Translations under genes and position numbers: made by a program | Part shown: piece after piece, positions 8,711 through 19,000 of the stretch | Layout: each line of letters begins with the position of its first letter | How positions within the stretch are numbered: the first letter of the stretch is position 1 | Origin: Sphingomonas sp. LT1P40 | Lineage (GTDB): Bacteria > Pseudomonadota > Alphaproteobacteria > Sphingomonadales > Sphingomonadaceae | Assembly (NCBI RefSeq): GCF_036663835.1 | Contig: NZ_JAXOJT010000002.1 | Coordinates: forward strand, 62,001-126,000 | Reading direction: 5' to 3' | DNA: 64,000 nucleotides | Notes under the pieces: model-generated | Database searches by the model: none | What the model was told of the DNA's origin: nothing | Seen by the model: the letters and a program-made list of their open reading frames with translations, nothing else

Positions 8711-9669
8711 AACTCGCAACGCTGCGTACCGGCGGCGATGGACGGCTGCTGATCGTTTCGCGCGACCTGCAGCGCGGCACCTTCGCCCTCGGCGCAACCA
8801 CGCTTCAGGCCGCGCTCGACGATTGGGGGCGGGTCGCGCCGATGCTGCGCGAACAGGCGGGACAGCTGGAGGCAGCGACCGAGGAGGGCGTCGCGGTCGA
8901 TCCCGCCGCGCTTGACGCGGTACTGCCGCGCGGTTTCCAGTTTCTCGATGCCTCCGCGTTCCTCGCGCACAACCATATCCTTGCCGATGCCTGGGGGTTC
9001 GAGAAGCGTGGCGAGCACGAACCGCCGCTGATGTATCAGGGCATCTCGCACCGTTATTTTTCGCCGCACGAAGACGTGGCTTTCGTCAATGCCGCGCATG
9101 ACGTGGATTTCGAGGCGGAGATCGGAATTATCACGGACGCCGTGCCGATGGGCGTTACGCCCGACGCCGCGCTCGCCCATGTAAAGCTCATCGTCATCAT
9201 CAACGACTGGAGCCTGCGCGCCTTTGGCCCCGGCGAGATGAAGGGCGGGTTCGGTTTCATCCATGCCAAACCGCCCAGCACGCTCTCCGCATTCGCCTTA
9301 ACGCCCGACGAGCTGGGTGACGCGTGGCACGGCGGGCGGGTGCATCAGCCGCTGTCGGTGTGGCGCGGCGAAGCGCTGTTCGGCGCACCACAGGGTGGCG
9401 CGATGCATTTCGGTTTCGGCGAGCTGATCGCGCATGCCGCCGCCACCCGCGACCTGTGCGCGGGCACCGTCATTGGCTCCGGCACCGTGTCCAATTACGA
9501 TGCGGAAACCGTGGGATCGGGCTGTATCGCCGAACGCCGCGCGCTCGATACCATCGCGGGTCGCCCGGTGACGCCCTATCTGGCCGACGGCGAGCGGGTT
9601 CGCCTGAGTCTTGGCGATCCAGGCCTGCTTGGCGTGATCGATCAGCGGGTGCGCGTGGCTATGCCTTGA
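8707..9669 (+). CDS. fumarylacetoacetate hydrolase family protein
   Basis: 320 residues. An N-terminal FAH-like lobe (about 1-100) precedes the catalytic domain. Landmarks are PPLMYQGISHRYF, DFEAEIGIITD, IINDWSLRAFGPGEMKGGFGF, and VIGSGTVSNYDAETVGSGC. It is clearly paralogous to the protein at 61966-62916, which shares LPLMYQGMSHLF, LLINDWSLRAIAPVEMKTGFGW and IIGSGTVSNPEHETVGSTC. It is more distant from the FAH protein at 5983. ATG at 8707 overlaps the cyclase stop. It is the last intact gene of the operon. Confidence 0.92.
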   Translation: MKLATLRTGGDGRLLIVSRDLQRGTFALGATTLQAALDDWGRVAPMLREQAGQLEAATEEGVAVDPAALDAVLPRGFQFLDASAFLAHNHILADAWGFEKRGEHEPPLMYQGISHRYFSPHEDVAFVNAAHDVDFEAEIGIITDAVPMGVTPDAALAHVKLIVIINDWSLRAFGPGEMKGGFGFIHAKPPSTLSAFALTPDELGDAWHGGRVHQPLSVWRGEALFGAPQGGAMHFGFGELIAHAAATRDLCAGTVIGSGTVSNYDAETVGSGCIAERRALDTIAGRPVTPYLADGERVRLSLGDPGLLGVIDQRVRVAMP

Positions 9670-9728
9670 CCGCGATCACGGTCGCTCGCGTGACGTCATA
9701 GGGTTTCCGGAACAGGCATCGACATTGA

Positions 9729-10310
9729 TCCGCGCCATCCGGTCGAACAGGTCGGATGGTCGGCGCGCTGCTCCCGCTGATTTCCCGCGCGCCGCCGTTT
9801 CAGCGCAAGGCGTTTCACAACGCATCGCAACGCGCGATTTCCTATCCGGCGGGTGCATTCGTCGGCGGCGCATCGAATGCAAAGGTCGGCCCCGGCATGC
9901 GCGCGCCCGAAGCGCCGCTCGACATCGGAAAATCGATCTATGACCGGATCAGTGGCTATGGCTTCACCGCGCTGATCCTGTCGCGCCGTCCGCTGTCGTC
10001 CGCCGAAACCGAACAGGTCGAGGCATTGGGCATCCCCACGCACAGCCTGCGCGTGCGGCGACCCGCGCGCGTTCCTGCTCGGTCATGAATTCGCGCATGT
10101 CCATGTCGAGGATGACGGCAGCCTTCACGCGATCCTGCCCGAGCCGTTGCGCAGCGAGGCGATGGCAGAGCGCTGGGCCGAATCCCACCCGTCGCCGGAC
10201 AGCCAACCGTGTCGCTCGACACGGTGATGCTCTATGCGCCGCGCGACGCGAGCGAGGCGGCGATCATTGCCGCCCTTGTCCGCCGATCATGGCGCAATGC
10301 GCGCGCCTGA
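9729..10310 (+). pseudogene. frame-broken remnant: monooxygenase-like C-terminal text joined to a luciferase-like (DUF5519) tail
   Basis: No single frame is intact. Frame one (about 9756-10060) reads SQRAISYPAGAFVG, then GPGMRAPEAPL and SIYDRISGYGFTALIL, resembling the C-terminal part of FAD hydroxylases. A second frame (about 10061-10205) reads FLLGHEFAHVHVEDDGSLHA and ILPEPLRSEAMAERWAESHP. A third (about 10208-10310) reads VSLDTVMLYAPRDASEAAII. The last two segments together look like the end of a luciferase-like DUF5519 protein, so at least two frame changes are present. It sits at the end of the catabolic operon, converging on the crp-like gene 5 bp away. Sequencing error is a less likely alternative because no start is preserved. 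Confidence 0.55.
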
Positions 10311-10314
10311 CCGT

Positions 10315-11052
10315 TCAGGCGTTGGGTAAATGCAGATAGGCGGCATCGAAGTCGCCCGCCCGCGCCAGACCGTCCCAGTCGAGGATCGATACCGCGCGCT
10401 GCTTGCGCGAAATCAGCCCCGCCTGCTCCAGCGAGCGCAACATACGGTTGACGTGCACCGGCGTCAGCCCCGTACAATCGCCCAATTCCTGCTGCGACAT
10501 CGGCAATTCATAGGCGGTATGATCGCCCAGCCCCGCCGCCGCCATCCGCATGGCGAATTCGCACAGGATATGCGCCAGCCGGGTGCGCGCGTCGCGCCGC
10601 CCAATATTGGTGGTCCATTCCCGGAAGATCGCCGCATCGACCAGCGTGTCGTACCACATGGCCAACCCGACATTCGGTCGCCGGAACGCCAGCTCGATCA
10701 CCGCCTCGCGCGGGATCAATGCGGTATCGGCGCGGGTCAGGCATTGCACGCTGTGGTCCGCGACGATCAGCAACGAGTTTTGCAGATCGACCATATCGCC
10801 CGGCAGATGGATCGAACAAATCTGTCGCTCCCCTGTCCGCACGATCTTTTGACGGTAGGCGAAACCGGTGCGCAACAGGCATGAATGCGTCGCTATGTCG
10901 CCTTCGCGCACGACATAGCCATCTGCGTCATGCGATTTCAGTCGATACGGCAGCGCCAGCACCGCCGCGCGGTCCATATCGTCAAGCGTGCCCCGCGCGT
11001 TCAGCTTGGCCAGCATCGGTGCCAGCGGTTCATTGCCCGAAATCATCGTCAT
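10315..11052 (-). CDS. Crp/Fnr family transcriptional regulator
   Basis: 245 residues. A cyclic-nucleotide-binding-like beta barrel (about 25-145; HLPGDMVDLQNSLL is the phosphate-cassette region) is followed by a dimer helix and a winged helix-turn-helix (MSQQELGDCTGLTPVHVNRMLRSLEQAGLI, about 185-214). The cysteines do not form an Fnr-type iron-sulphur set, and the cNMP arginine pattern is not obvious. The class is common in sphingomonads as stress or nitrogen-related regulators. It diverges from the small gene at 11148. Its targets are unknown. Confidence 0.93.
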   Translation of the reverse strand: MTMISGNEPLAPMLAKLNARGTLDDMDRAAVLALPYRLKSHDADGYVVREGDIATHSCLLRTGFAYRQKIVRTGERQICSIHLPGDMVDLQNSLLIVADHSVQCLTRADTALIPREAVIELAFRRPNVGLAMWYDTLVDAAIFREWTTNIGRRDARTRLAHILCEFAMRMAAAGLGDHTAYELPMSQQELGDCTGLTPVHVNRMLRSLEQAGLISRKQRAVSILDWDGLARAGDFDAAYLHLPNA

Positions 11053-11147
11053 TCCCTACCCATGCCACGGCGCAATCGCGCATAACATCGTTCTTTGCGA
11101 GCACGCAGGTTAAAGCTGTCGTCCGATCAAGACGTTACGACGCCGCC

Positions 11148-11318
11148 ATGCACAGTTCGACCGATCAGGACTATTATCGGCGACGCGCGGCAAAGGCGCG
11201 TCAGCTTGCCGAGCAGGCGACCGATCCCGGCGTGCGTTTGATCCACCGACAGATGCTGGCGCGGTACGAGGCGCTTGCAGCGGGCGATCAGATCCGTCTC
11301 AACCGCGCTGGCGACTAA
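11148..11318 (+). CDS. small conserved-looking protein of unknown function
   Basis: 56 residues, MHSSTDQDYYRRRAAKAR at the start, rich in Arg, Ala and Gln and predicted helical. Short proteins of this pattern (DQDYYRxRAxxAR, then AxxATDPxVxxIH) are frequent in sphingomonad genomes, so I regard it as a real gene although no function can be stated. Its stop overlaps the convergent stop of the response-regulator gene by 4 bp. Confidence 0.6.
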   Translation: MHSSTDQDYYRRRAAKARQLAEQATDPGVRLIHRQMLARYEALAAGDQIRLNRAGD

Positions 11319-12643
11319 CCCTTTCGCCGATAATCGCCCGGCGTGATCCCCGCGCGTTGCATCTTGTCGTACAATGTCTTGCGCGGCACCTGAAGCAACG
11401 CCATCGCGCGGGTCACGCTGCCCCCGGTCAGCCCCAATGCCTCGCGCACCAGCATTTCCTCATAACGCCCGACCCGCTCGGCCAGCGACGGCGTCTCATC
11501 CCGCCAGTTTTGCGCATCCGCCACATCGAGCACGGCTGAGAAGGCAAAGTTGCGCAGTTCGCGGACATTGCCCGGCCAATCATGTTCGACCAGATGACGG
11601 CGCACGCCGTCGGTGATGCGGAATCCGTCCTGCCCGGTCTGCGCAATCGCTTCCGCCACGAACGACGCGAACAGCGGCGCGACATCGGTACGCCGCTCGC
11701 GCAAGGGCGGGATCGACAGCCGAACTACGTTCAGCCGAAAATACAGGTCGCTGCGAAACCGCCCCTCGGCGATCAGCACGTTCAGATCGTACTTCACCGA
11801 TGCGATCACGCGCAGGTCGAGCGGGATCGGGCGCTGCTCGCCAATCGGCAGCACCTCGCGCTCCTCGATCACCCGCAACAACCGCGACTGCACCGCCAGC
11901 GGCATGCCATCGATATCGTCGAGAAACAGCGACCCCCGGTTTGACGCCTCGATCCGGCCGGTGCGCGCGAAGCGGCCATTGGGGACCGCATCGGCGGCAT
12001 GGCCGAACAGTTCGATTTCGGCATAAGTCTCCGGCAACGCCGCGCAGTTAACCGCTACGAAGGGACGCGCGGCGCGCGGCGATCCGCGATGGAGCATTGC
12101 CGCGACCAGTTCCTTGCCGGTCCCCGTCTCCCCCTCGATCAGCACATCGATATCGGCGCGGGCGACTTGGGCGATCGTCTCGCGCAATCGCACCATCGCC
12201 GGGCTGTCGCCGATCAGCGGGCTGTCCTGTGGCGCGGCAGCCGCCTCACGCAACGCGCGATTGTCGAGCACCAGCGCACGGTGCGCCAGCGCGCGGTTGA
12301 CCGATGCGACCAGATGATCGCCGGCAAACGGCTTCGACAGGAAATCGAACGCGCCGTCGCGCAACGCACCCACCGCCATCGGCACATCGGCATGGCCCGT
12401 AATCAGGATCACCGGGATTTCAGGGTCGATCGCGCGCAGCCGGGCGAACAGCTGCAATCCGTCCATGCCCGGCATGCGGATATCGCTGACCACGACACCC
12501 GCGAAAGCCCGAGTGACCGCGCCCAGCGCCGTCTGCGCATCGGCAAAGGCCCGCACCGTGAGGCCCGCCAGTTCCAGCGTCTGAACATTGGCTTCAAGCA
12601 GCGCCGCGTCGTCGTCGACGAACAGGATTTGCGGATCAGCCAC
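11315..12643 (-). CDS. DctD-like response regulator with AAA+ domain and altered GAFTGA loop
   Basis: 442 residues. A receiver domain (1-120) has acidic residues FVDDD, phospho-acceptor Asp in VVSDIRMPGMDG and Lys in FLSKPF. An AAA+ domain (about 145-375) has Walker A GETGTGKE and Walker B GSLFLDDID. A C-terminal Fis-type helix-turn-helix contains SVTRAMALLQVPRKTLYDKM. Where sigma-54 activators normally have GAFTGA, this protein reads ELFGHAADAVPNGRFARTGR, so the sigma-54 contact loop is lost. The GTG start at 12641-12643 overlaps the kinase gene by 8 bp. Its position opposite dctA points to C4-dicarboxylate control. Confidence 0.88.
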   Translation of the reverse strand: MADPQILFVDDDAALLEANVQTLELAGLTVRAFADAQTALGAVTRAFAGVVVSDIRMPGMDGLQLFARLRAIDPEIPVILITGHADVPMAVGALRDGAFDFLSKPFAGDHLVASVNRALAHRALVLDNRALREAAAAPQDSPLIGDSPAMVRLRETIAQVARADIDVLIEGETGTGKELVAAMLHRGSPRAARPFVAVNCAALPETYAEIELFGHAADAVPNGRFARTGRIEASNRGSLFLDDIDGMPLAVQSRLLRVIEEREVLPIGEQRPIPLDLRVIASVKYDLNVLIAEGRFRSDLYFRLNVVRLSIPPLRERRTDVAPLFASFVAEAIAQTGQDGFRITDGVRRHLVEHDWPGNVRELRNFAFSAVLDVADAQNWRDETPSLAERVGRYEEMLVREALGLTGGSVTRAMALLQVPRKTLYDKMQRAGITPGDYRRKG

Positions 12644-14414
12644 GCGTCGCTTCCCGCAGTTCGATCCGGAACGCGGCACCGCCCAGCGGCGACGGCACCA
12701 GCGACAACTCACCGCCGAAATCGCGTGCGATGTTGCGCGCAATCGCCAGCCCCAAGCCCAGCCCCTCGTCCCGCCCGGTGACGAACGGCATGAACAATTC
12801 GTCGGCCAGCACAGCGGCGACGCCGGGGCCGTTATCGGCAACCTCGATCGCAACACCGTCCGGGTCGCGCGCCACGGCAATGCGGATCGCCGCACCATCG
12901 CGCCCCGCAAGCGCGTCGAGCGCGTTCTGGATCAGGTTGATAAGGATCTGCTCCAACCGTACCCGATCTGCGACCACGGCCACACCCTGATCGCCCGTCC
13001 GCTCCAGCGCCACGCCCTGTGTCCGCACCCGATCGCCGATCAGCAACAGCGTCGAATCGATCGCGTCGCCCACCTGCACCGCGCCGATTTCCGGCGTCCG
13101 CCGCCGCGCAAAGCCGCGCAGTTCGCCGGTGATCGTGCCGATCCGCTGGGTCAGTTCGACGATGCGGTCGAGGTTGCTGCCCGCCCGGTTGGCATCGCCC
13201 CGGATCAGGAAGCTGCGCGCATTCTCGGCAAAGCTGCGGATCGCCGCCACGGGCTGGTTGATCTCATGCGCGACACCCGCCGTGATCTGTCCCAGCGATC
13301 CCAATCGGCTGGCCTGCGCCAATTCTTCGCGCGCGGAACGATAACGTTGGTCGGCGCGCGCTCGCTCGGCACTCTCGGCCTCCAGTTGCGTGTTGCTCTC
13401 GCGCAGTTCCGCCGTACGCTCCGCCACCTCGACCTCCAACGCGCGTTGCGCCGCCGCTTGCAGCATCCCGCGTTCGCGTGCGCGCCACACCAGCAGCAGC
13501 ACGCCCGCAATTGCGATCAGCGCCGCCAGCATCATCAACCGCGCATTCGCATTGGCATTGGCCAAAGCCGGTGCCAGCGGCATCAACACGCGCAGCCGCG
13601 CCCCGGCCATCGGTGCCGTCGCTTCTGCGATCCGTCCTTCGGGCTCGCGCACGCCGCGCCCGTCCACCGTCAGCGGCAGGGGTTTGAGCGGAAGGTCGCC
13701 ATATTGCCGCGTCGCCCGGATCGCCTCGCGCGCCGTGGCGCTCAGCGGCCCCAGCGTCAGGAACCGCCAGTCCGGGCGGCTTGTAATAATCGCCACGCCG
13801 TGTCGGTCGGTGACGATCGTCGTCCCCGGTTGCCGCGCCCAGCCCGCCTGAATCGCCTCGAACTCGATTTTGACCACGATCACGCCCAGCGGGCGTGCGG
13901 CGTCGCCCACCCGCTGGGCAAGGTAAAGGCCGGGTCGCCCACTCACCGTCCCCAGCGCGAAAAGCTCCGCCTGTCCGCTTTTGAGCGCATCGCGGAAATA
14001 GGGCCGGAATCCGTAATTCTGGCCGACAAAGCTGGACGGGAGGCGGTAATTGCTCGCGGCGACCGTCAGCCCGTCCGCACCGATGACATAGATTGCGGCG
14101 GCATCGGTGCGCGCCGCCAGCAGTTCCAGCCGCGCATTAATCCGCTCCGCCGCTGCCGAATCGCGCGATTCCAGCATCGCGCGCACGTCGGGATATTGCG
14201 TCAACACCAGCGGCAGCAGCCGGAATTTCTGAAGCTCGCTCGTCAGCAGTCCGGCATTGCCCTGCGCCAGCTGCGTTGCCGCAGCGTCAGTCGCCGCAAT
14301 CGCCTGCCCGCGCGCCCATCGTGTTGCACCGAAGGCGACCGCCGCCATCAACACGAGAGCAATCGCGGCCATCACTGCCAGCCTGTTGCCCAAGCGAGTC
14401 GGTTCGCGTTGCAT
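12636..14414 (-). CDS. DctB-like sensor histidine kinase
   Basis: 592 residues from the ATG at 14412-14414. A membrane helix (about 10-33) is followed by a periplasmic sensor region of about 250 residues with [15 protein letters not shown] and [10 protein letters not shown], typical of DctB-type double-PAS sensors. Then come a second membrane helix ([18 protein letters not shown]), a coiled coil, the H box [19 protein letters not shown] and an ATPase domain ([32 protein letters not shown]). The frame extends upstream to 14498, but the later start fits better with the membrane helix near the N terminus. It forms an operon with the regulator at 11315. Confidence 0.88.
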   Translation of the reverse strand: MQREPTRLGNRLAVMAAIALVLMAAVAFGATRWARGQAIAATDAAATQLAQGNAGLLTSELQKFRLLPLVLTQYPDVRAMLESRDSAAAERINARLELLAARTDAAAIYVIGADGLTVAASNYRLPSSFVGQNYGFRPYFRDALKSGQAELFALGTVSGRPGLYLAQRVGDAARPLGVIVVKIEFEAIQAGWARQPGTTIVTDRHGVAIITSRPDWRFLTLGPLSATAREAIRATRQYGDLPLKPLPLTVDGRGVREPEGRIAEATAPMAGARLRVLMPLAPALANANANARLMMLAALIAIAGVLLLVWRARERGMLQAAAQRALEVEVAERTAELRESNTQLEAESAERARADQRYRSAREELAQASRLGSLGQITAGVAHEINQPVAAIRSFAENARSFLIRGDANRAGSNLDRIVELTQRIGTITGELRGFARRRTPEIGAVQVGDAIDSTLLLIGDRVRTQGVALERTGDQGVAVVADRVRLEQILINLIQNALDALAGRDGAAIRIAVARDPDGVAIEVADNGPGVAAVLADELFMPFVTGRDEGLGLGLAIARNIARDFGGELSLVPSPLGGAAFRIELREATRG

Positions 14415-14415
14415 T

Positions 14416-14432
14416 TGTGCGGAATACCACAC
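14416..14432. promoter_or_regulatory. inverted repeat 1 between dctB-like and dctA genes
   Basis: TGTGCGGAATACCACAC is an imperfect inverted repeat whose left half, GTGCGGA, is identical to the left half of the repeat 32 bp away. Rhizobial DctD binds tandem GTGCGG-type repeats upstream of dctA; this recollection and the position make it a likely activator site. It lies directly upstream of the chosen kinase start. Confidence 0.45.
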
Positions 14433-14448
14433 GATCGACAAATTGCAC

Positions 14449-14464
14449 GTGCGGATATTCGCAC
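14449..14464. promoter_or_regulatory. inverted repeat 2 between dctB-like and dctA genes
   Basis: GTGCGGATATTCGCAC has five-base arms (GTGCG/CGCAC) and matches repeat 1 at 11 of 16 positions. The 32-bp spacing is about three helical turns, so a regulator could bind both on one face. It lies about 170 bp upstream of dctA. I found no correctly spaced -24/-12 promoter between it and dctA. Confidence 0.5.
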
Positions 14465-14634
14465 AACTTAATGTGGCAAGATCACGCATTAAACTCATTA
14501 TGTTATTTTATATCAGGTACTTAGCTTTATTCTCCGCAGAAACTTGGGGCGCAACGCACTTATCCACGATAACCCTGCTGTCGCGTGAACCGCGGCCAGA
14601 TGACGCCGCGAACGGCGCATCGGAGGGGACTGAA

Positions 14635-15972
14635 ATGGCGATTGCACTCGATTATGCGGCGGAGCCCGCGCCGCCACGCGGCGGATGGTGGACGCAGCTC
14701 TATGTTCAGGTCCTGATCGCCATCGCGGCTGGGGTCACGATCGGCTATTTCTGGCCCGGCGTGGGTGAATCGCTGAAGCCGCTGGGCGACGGCTTTATCA
14801 AGCTGGTCAAGATGATTATCGCCCCGGTGATCTTCCTAACCCTCGTCACCGGCATCGCGGGCATGAGCGAGCTGCGCTCGGTCGGCCGCGTCGCGGGCAA
14901 GGCGTTCGCCTATTTCCTGTTCTTCTCGACCCTCGCGCTGATCGTCGGCCTGATCGTCGCCAATGTCATCCAGCCGGGCGCGGGGATGAACATCGACCCC
15001 GCCACGCTCGATACCGGCGCGGTCGATAATTATGTGCAAAAAGCCAAGGACAGCAGCCTGGTCGAGTTCGTGATGGCGATCATCCCGACGACCTTGTTGT
15101 CAGCGCTGACCGGTGACTCGCTGTTGCCCGTGCTACTCGTGTCGATCCTGTTCGGCATTTCGCTGTCGATCGTCGGTGAGCCCGCAGCACCCGTGCGCGA
15201 CATGCTGGAGCGCGTCGGGCTGGTGGTGTTCAAGCTCGTCGGCATTCTGATGCGCGCGGCCCCGGTCGGGGCGTTTGGGGCGATGGCCTTCACCATCGGC
15301 AAATACGGGATTGAATCGCTCGCCAATCTCGCCGGACTGGTGGCGACCTTTTACCTCACGTCGCTCATCTTCGTGCTCGTCGTGCTCGGCACCGTCGCGC
15401 GCCTGTCGGGCTTCTCGATCCTGAAGCTGATCCGCTATCTCAAGGCCGAATTACTGCTCGTGCTCGGCACCTCCTCATCCGAAAGCGCGCTGCCCAGCCT
15501 GATGGACAAAATGGAACGCGCCGGGTGCAAGAAATCGGTCGTCGGCCTCGTCGTCCCGACCGGCTATTCGTTCAACCTCGACGGCACCAACATCTATATG
15601 ACGCTGGCGGCGCTGTTCATCGCACAGGCGTGCAATGTCGACCTGTCGCTCGGCGACCAGATCGCGCTGCTGCTGATCGCCATGCTGTCGTCAAAGGGCG
15701 CGGCGGGCGTCACCGGCGCGGGCTTCATCACATTGGCCGCGACGCTGTCGATCGTGCCGTCGGTGCCGGTCGCGGGCATGGCGCTGATCCTGGGCATCGA
15801 CCGCTTTATGAGCGAATGCCGCAGCCTCACCAATTTCATCGGCAACGCGGTGGCGACGATCGTCGTCGCGCGCTGGGACAATGCGCTCGACCGCGATGCG
15901 CTCGCACGCGCCTTGAACGCCGAGCCTTCACCCGCCCCGGCAAGGGTCGCGGCGGAAACCGATCCGGACTGA
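14635..15972 (+). CDS. dctA: C4-dicarboxylate:cation symporter DctA
   Basis: 445 residues, the normal length for DctA. Multiple hydrophobic helices carry family motifs: [16 protein letters not shown] near the N terminus, the serine-rich re-entrant loop [13 protein letters not shown], then [22 protein letters not shown] and [19 protein letters not shown]. It imports succinate, fumarate and malate across the inner membrane using the cation gradient. The ATG at 14635 has a GGAGGGG ribosome site. It diverges from the DctB/DctD-like pair, the usual arrangement. A TonB receptor gene starts 49 bp after its stop on the same strand and may be cotranscribed. Confidence 0.95.
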   Translation: MAIALDYAAEPAPPRGGWWTQLYVQVLIAIAAGVTIGYFWPGVGESLKPLGDGFIKLVKMIIAPVIFLTLVTGIAGMSELRSVGRVAGKAFAYFLFFSTLALIVGLIVANVIQPGAGMNIDPATLDTGAVDNYVQKAKDSSLVEFVMAIIPTTLLSALTGDSLLPVLLVSILFGISLSIVGEPAAPVRDMLERVGLVVFKLVGILMRAAPVGAFGAMAFTIGKYGIESLANLAGLVATFYLTSLIFVLVVLGTVARLSGFSILKLIRYLKAELLLVLGTSSSESALPSLMDKMERAGCKKSVVGLVVPTGYSFNLDGTNIYMTLAALFIAQACNVDLSLGDQIALLLIAMLSSKGAAGVTGAGFITLAATLSIVPSVPVAGMALILGIDRFMSECRSLTNFIGNAVATIVVARWDNALDRDALARALNAEPSPAPARVAAETDPD

Positions 15973-16020
15973 ACATTGGGCGCGGGACGCAGAACCCGCC
16001 CCGCAACTGGGGAGTATGAG

Positions 16021-19000
16021 ATGACCGACCGCAACAGGCAATTCGCACTGCGCACCGGCACCGCGCTGATCGCGCTGATGATTGCGATTCCGGCGGCGGC
16101 GCAGGATGGCGTTGCCACCGAGGCGCAAGCCGAAGAACCGGTGCCGGCGGAAATCGTCGTGGTCGGAAGCCAGATCAAGGGCGCCGACATCACCGCCCTC
16201 CCCGTATCGGTGATCGACCGCAATCAGATCGATGCCACCGGCGCGCTGTCGGGCGACGATCTTATCCGATCGATTCCGCAGGCAGGCGACGTCACCTTCA
16301 ACGAAGCGAACAACCCGCAGACCAGCAACGCGGCGCGCGGCGACGTCAATTCGATCAATTTGCGGAATCTGGGCGTCGGCAACACGCTGACTTTGCTCAA
16401 CGGCCGCCGCATGGTCAATCACCCGACCAGCCAGGCGGGCGACGGCAACGTGCCGGTGCTGGGCTACAATTCCAACGCGCTTCCCGTCGCCGGGCTGGAG
16501 CGGCTGGAGATCCTGCGCGACGGTGCGTCGGCGATCTATGGCTCCGATGCCGTAGCAGGCGTGGTCAACACGGTGACGCGCAGCGACTATGACGGCGCGG
16601 AGCTCAATTTCCGCTATGGCTATGCCGAAGGCACCAACCGCAAGGAATATGAAGGCACCGCACTGGTCGGAAAGACGTTTGACGAGGGTCGCGGCAATTT
16701 CTCGCTGTTCGTCAATTACGTGAAGCGCACCGCGCAATTCGCCGAGGATCAGGACTATACCGCGACTGACAATCTGATGTCGTTCTTCGCCAACGACCCG
16801 GCATTTGCCGGAAACCTGACCGCCGACGGGCGCGCCACGCAAAGTCCGTGGGCAAACCTCGCGGTGGTCGGCGGCCCCGGCACGATCCGCCGCAGCCCGG
16901 GCAATCAGGCGCTGACATCGTCGGCGGGCGCGTTCCATACGCAATCGGCGCTCAACCCCGGCTGCGCGGTCACCATCAACACCGACGTCTGCTATGGGAC
17001 CGGCACGCGCGCGACCGCGACGACGTTGCGGTCCGAGCGGTTCGACACGCGTCCCGGCACCACCGTCACGCCGTCGTTCAACCGCTACAACGCGTTCTTC
17101 ACTGGCCGATACGAAGTCAGCGACAAGATCGAGCTTTATACCGAGCTCGGCTATTATCTCGCCGACACGCAACGCATTCAGCCGCCGACGATCAACCTCA
17201 ACGCGATCGTCATTCCGGCGTCGAATTACTGGAACCCGTTCGGCCCGGTGACCTTCGCCAACGGCCAAGCGAATCCGAACCGCATTCCCGGCCTGACCAA
17301 CGTGCCCGCCGCCGGCCTGCCGGTGCGCCTGTCCACCTATCGCTTCGTCGATGCCGGCAATCAGGTGGTGGATGTCGAAAACTGGCAGTCGCGCTTCCTG
17401 ATCGGTGCGCGCGGTGAGATCGGCATCTTCGATTATGACAGCGCATTGCTCTATTCGGAGGCACAGGCGCGCGACAGCTCGAACGCGATCGATATGACCG
17501 CGCTTCAGCGCAATCTCGCGCTGTCGACGCCGGACGCGTACAACCCGTTCAGCGGCGGCTGTTCGGCAACGCCTTCGCTCGGCGATTGCTCGCCCGCGAG
17601 CGCGGCGACGATCGACGCGATCAGCTTCAACCTCGTCCGCACATCGAAGACCAGCCTGCTGCTCGGCGATTTCAAGCTGTCCAGCAATCGGCTGCTCGAA
17701 CTCCCCGGCGGCAATCTCGGTATCGCCTTCGGAGTCGAGGGACGGCGCGAGACGCAGCAGGATATCCGCGATCCCAATCTGAATGGCCAGATTACCTTTA
17801 CTGACATGGTGACCGGTGAGACCAATTTGTCGAACACCGCCGCCGTCAGTCCGACCCCCTCGACCAGCGGCAGCCGTACCGTGCTTTCGGCCTTCGCCGA
17901 ACTGGCAGTCCCGGTGATCTCGCCCGAAATGAACGTGCCGCTGATCCACCGGCTCGACGTGCAGCTGGCCGGGCGGTTCGAGAATTACAGCGACTTCGGA
18001 TCGGTGGCGAAGCCGAAGATCGCCGCCGCATGGGACATCGTCGATGGGCTGCGTCTGCGCGGTTCGTGGTCACAGGGTTTCCGTGCGCCGAATCTGGAGC
18101 AGACAAAGACCGTCGCTTATTCCCGGCTCGGATCGAACACCGACTTTTACCGGTGCGAAGCCGATTTGCGCGCCAACCGCATCGCCAACTACTCGGCATG
18201 CGCGCGCGGCGTCAGCTACTCGATCTTCATCAGCGGCAACCCCGATCTGAAGCCGGAAGAAAGCACCAACTGGACCGTCGGCACGGTGATCGAGCCAAAG
18301 TTCATTCCGTCGGAATATGGTCGCCTCACCCTCACCGCTGATTTCTGGTCGATCCAGCAGACCGGCATCGTTGGCCAGTTCGGCGCACAAAATGCGCTGG
18401 TACTCGACTATCTGTTGCGGCTTCAGGGATCGAGCAATCCCAACGTCATCCGCGCCGCACCGACCAGCGACGACACCCCGGTATTCGCCGGGACCGGACT
18501 GGCAGCGGCGGGCGCGGTGACGCGCATCAACGACCAGTTCACCAACTTGCTGCCACAGACGGTACAGGGCGTCGATCTGGCGATCCTTTATAATGTCCGT
18601 ACCGGCTTCGGCCGGTTCGACGTCGCGCTCAATGCCGCGCGCCTGACCAAATTTTCGCGCCAGACACCGCCGGCGGTACAGGCGCTGTTCGACGCGCGCA
18701 GCGCCGGGACGATCAACCCCGCCACCCCGCTGACCGACGCCAGCGACCTGATCGAGGATCGCGGCAAGCCCAAATGGCGCGTCACCGGATCGCTGACGTG
18801 GAGCCACAAGGGGTTTCAGATCGGCGCGTTCGGCAATTATGTCGGGTCGGTGGATGACACCAACTTCCTCGATGCGAACGGCAATCCCTATCGGGTCGAG
18901 GGCAAGGCGTTCTTCAACTTGTACGGCCAGTATCGCGTCCGTTCCGGCCCGCTGGCGGACACGCGCTTCCGCATCGGCGCGCGAAACGTCTTCGATACCC

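Noticed and set aside
12644..12910. Longer N terminus for the DctD-like regulator
   Set aside because: The extension overlaps the kinase gene in another frame and has Arg/Ser/Pro-rich shadow composition; the GTG at 12643 directly precedes the receiver domain.
14470..14490. Possible sigma-54 promoter for dctA (TGGCAAGATCACGC)
   Set aside because: GG and GC are 9 bases apart, one short of the strict 10-base spacing, and the local activator lacks GAFTGA.
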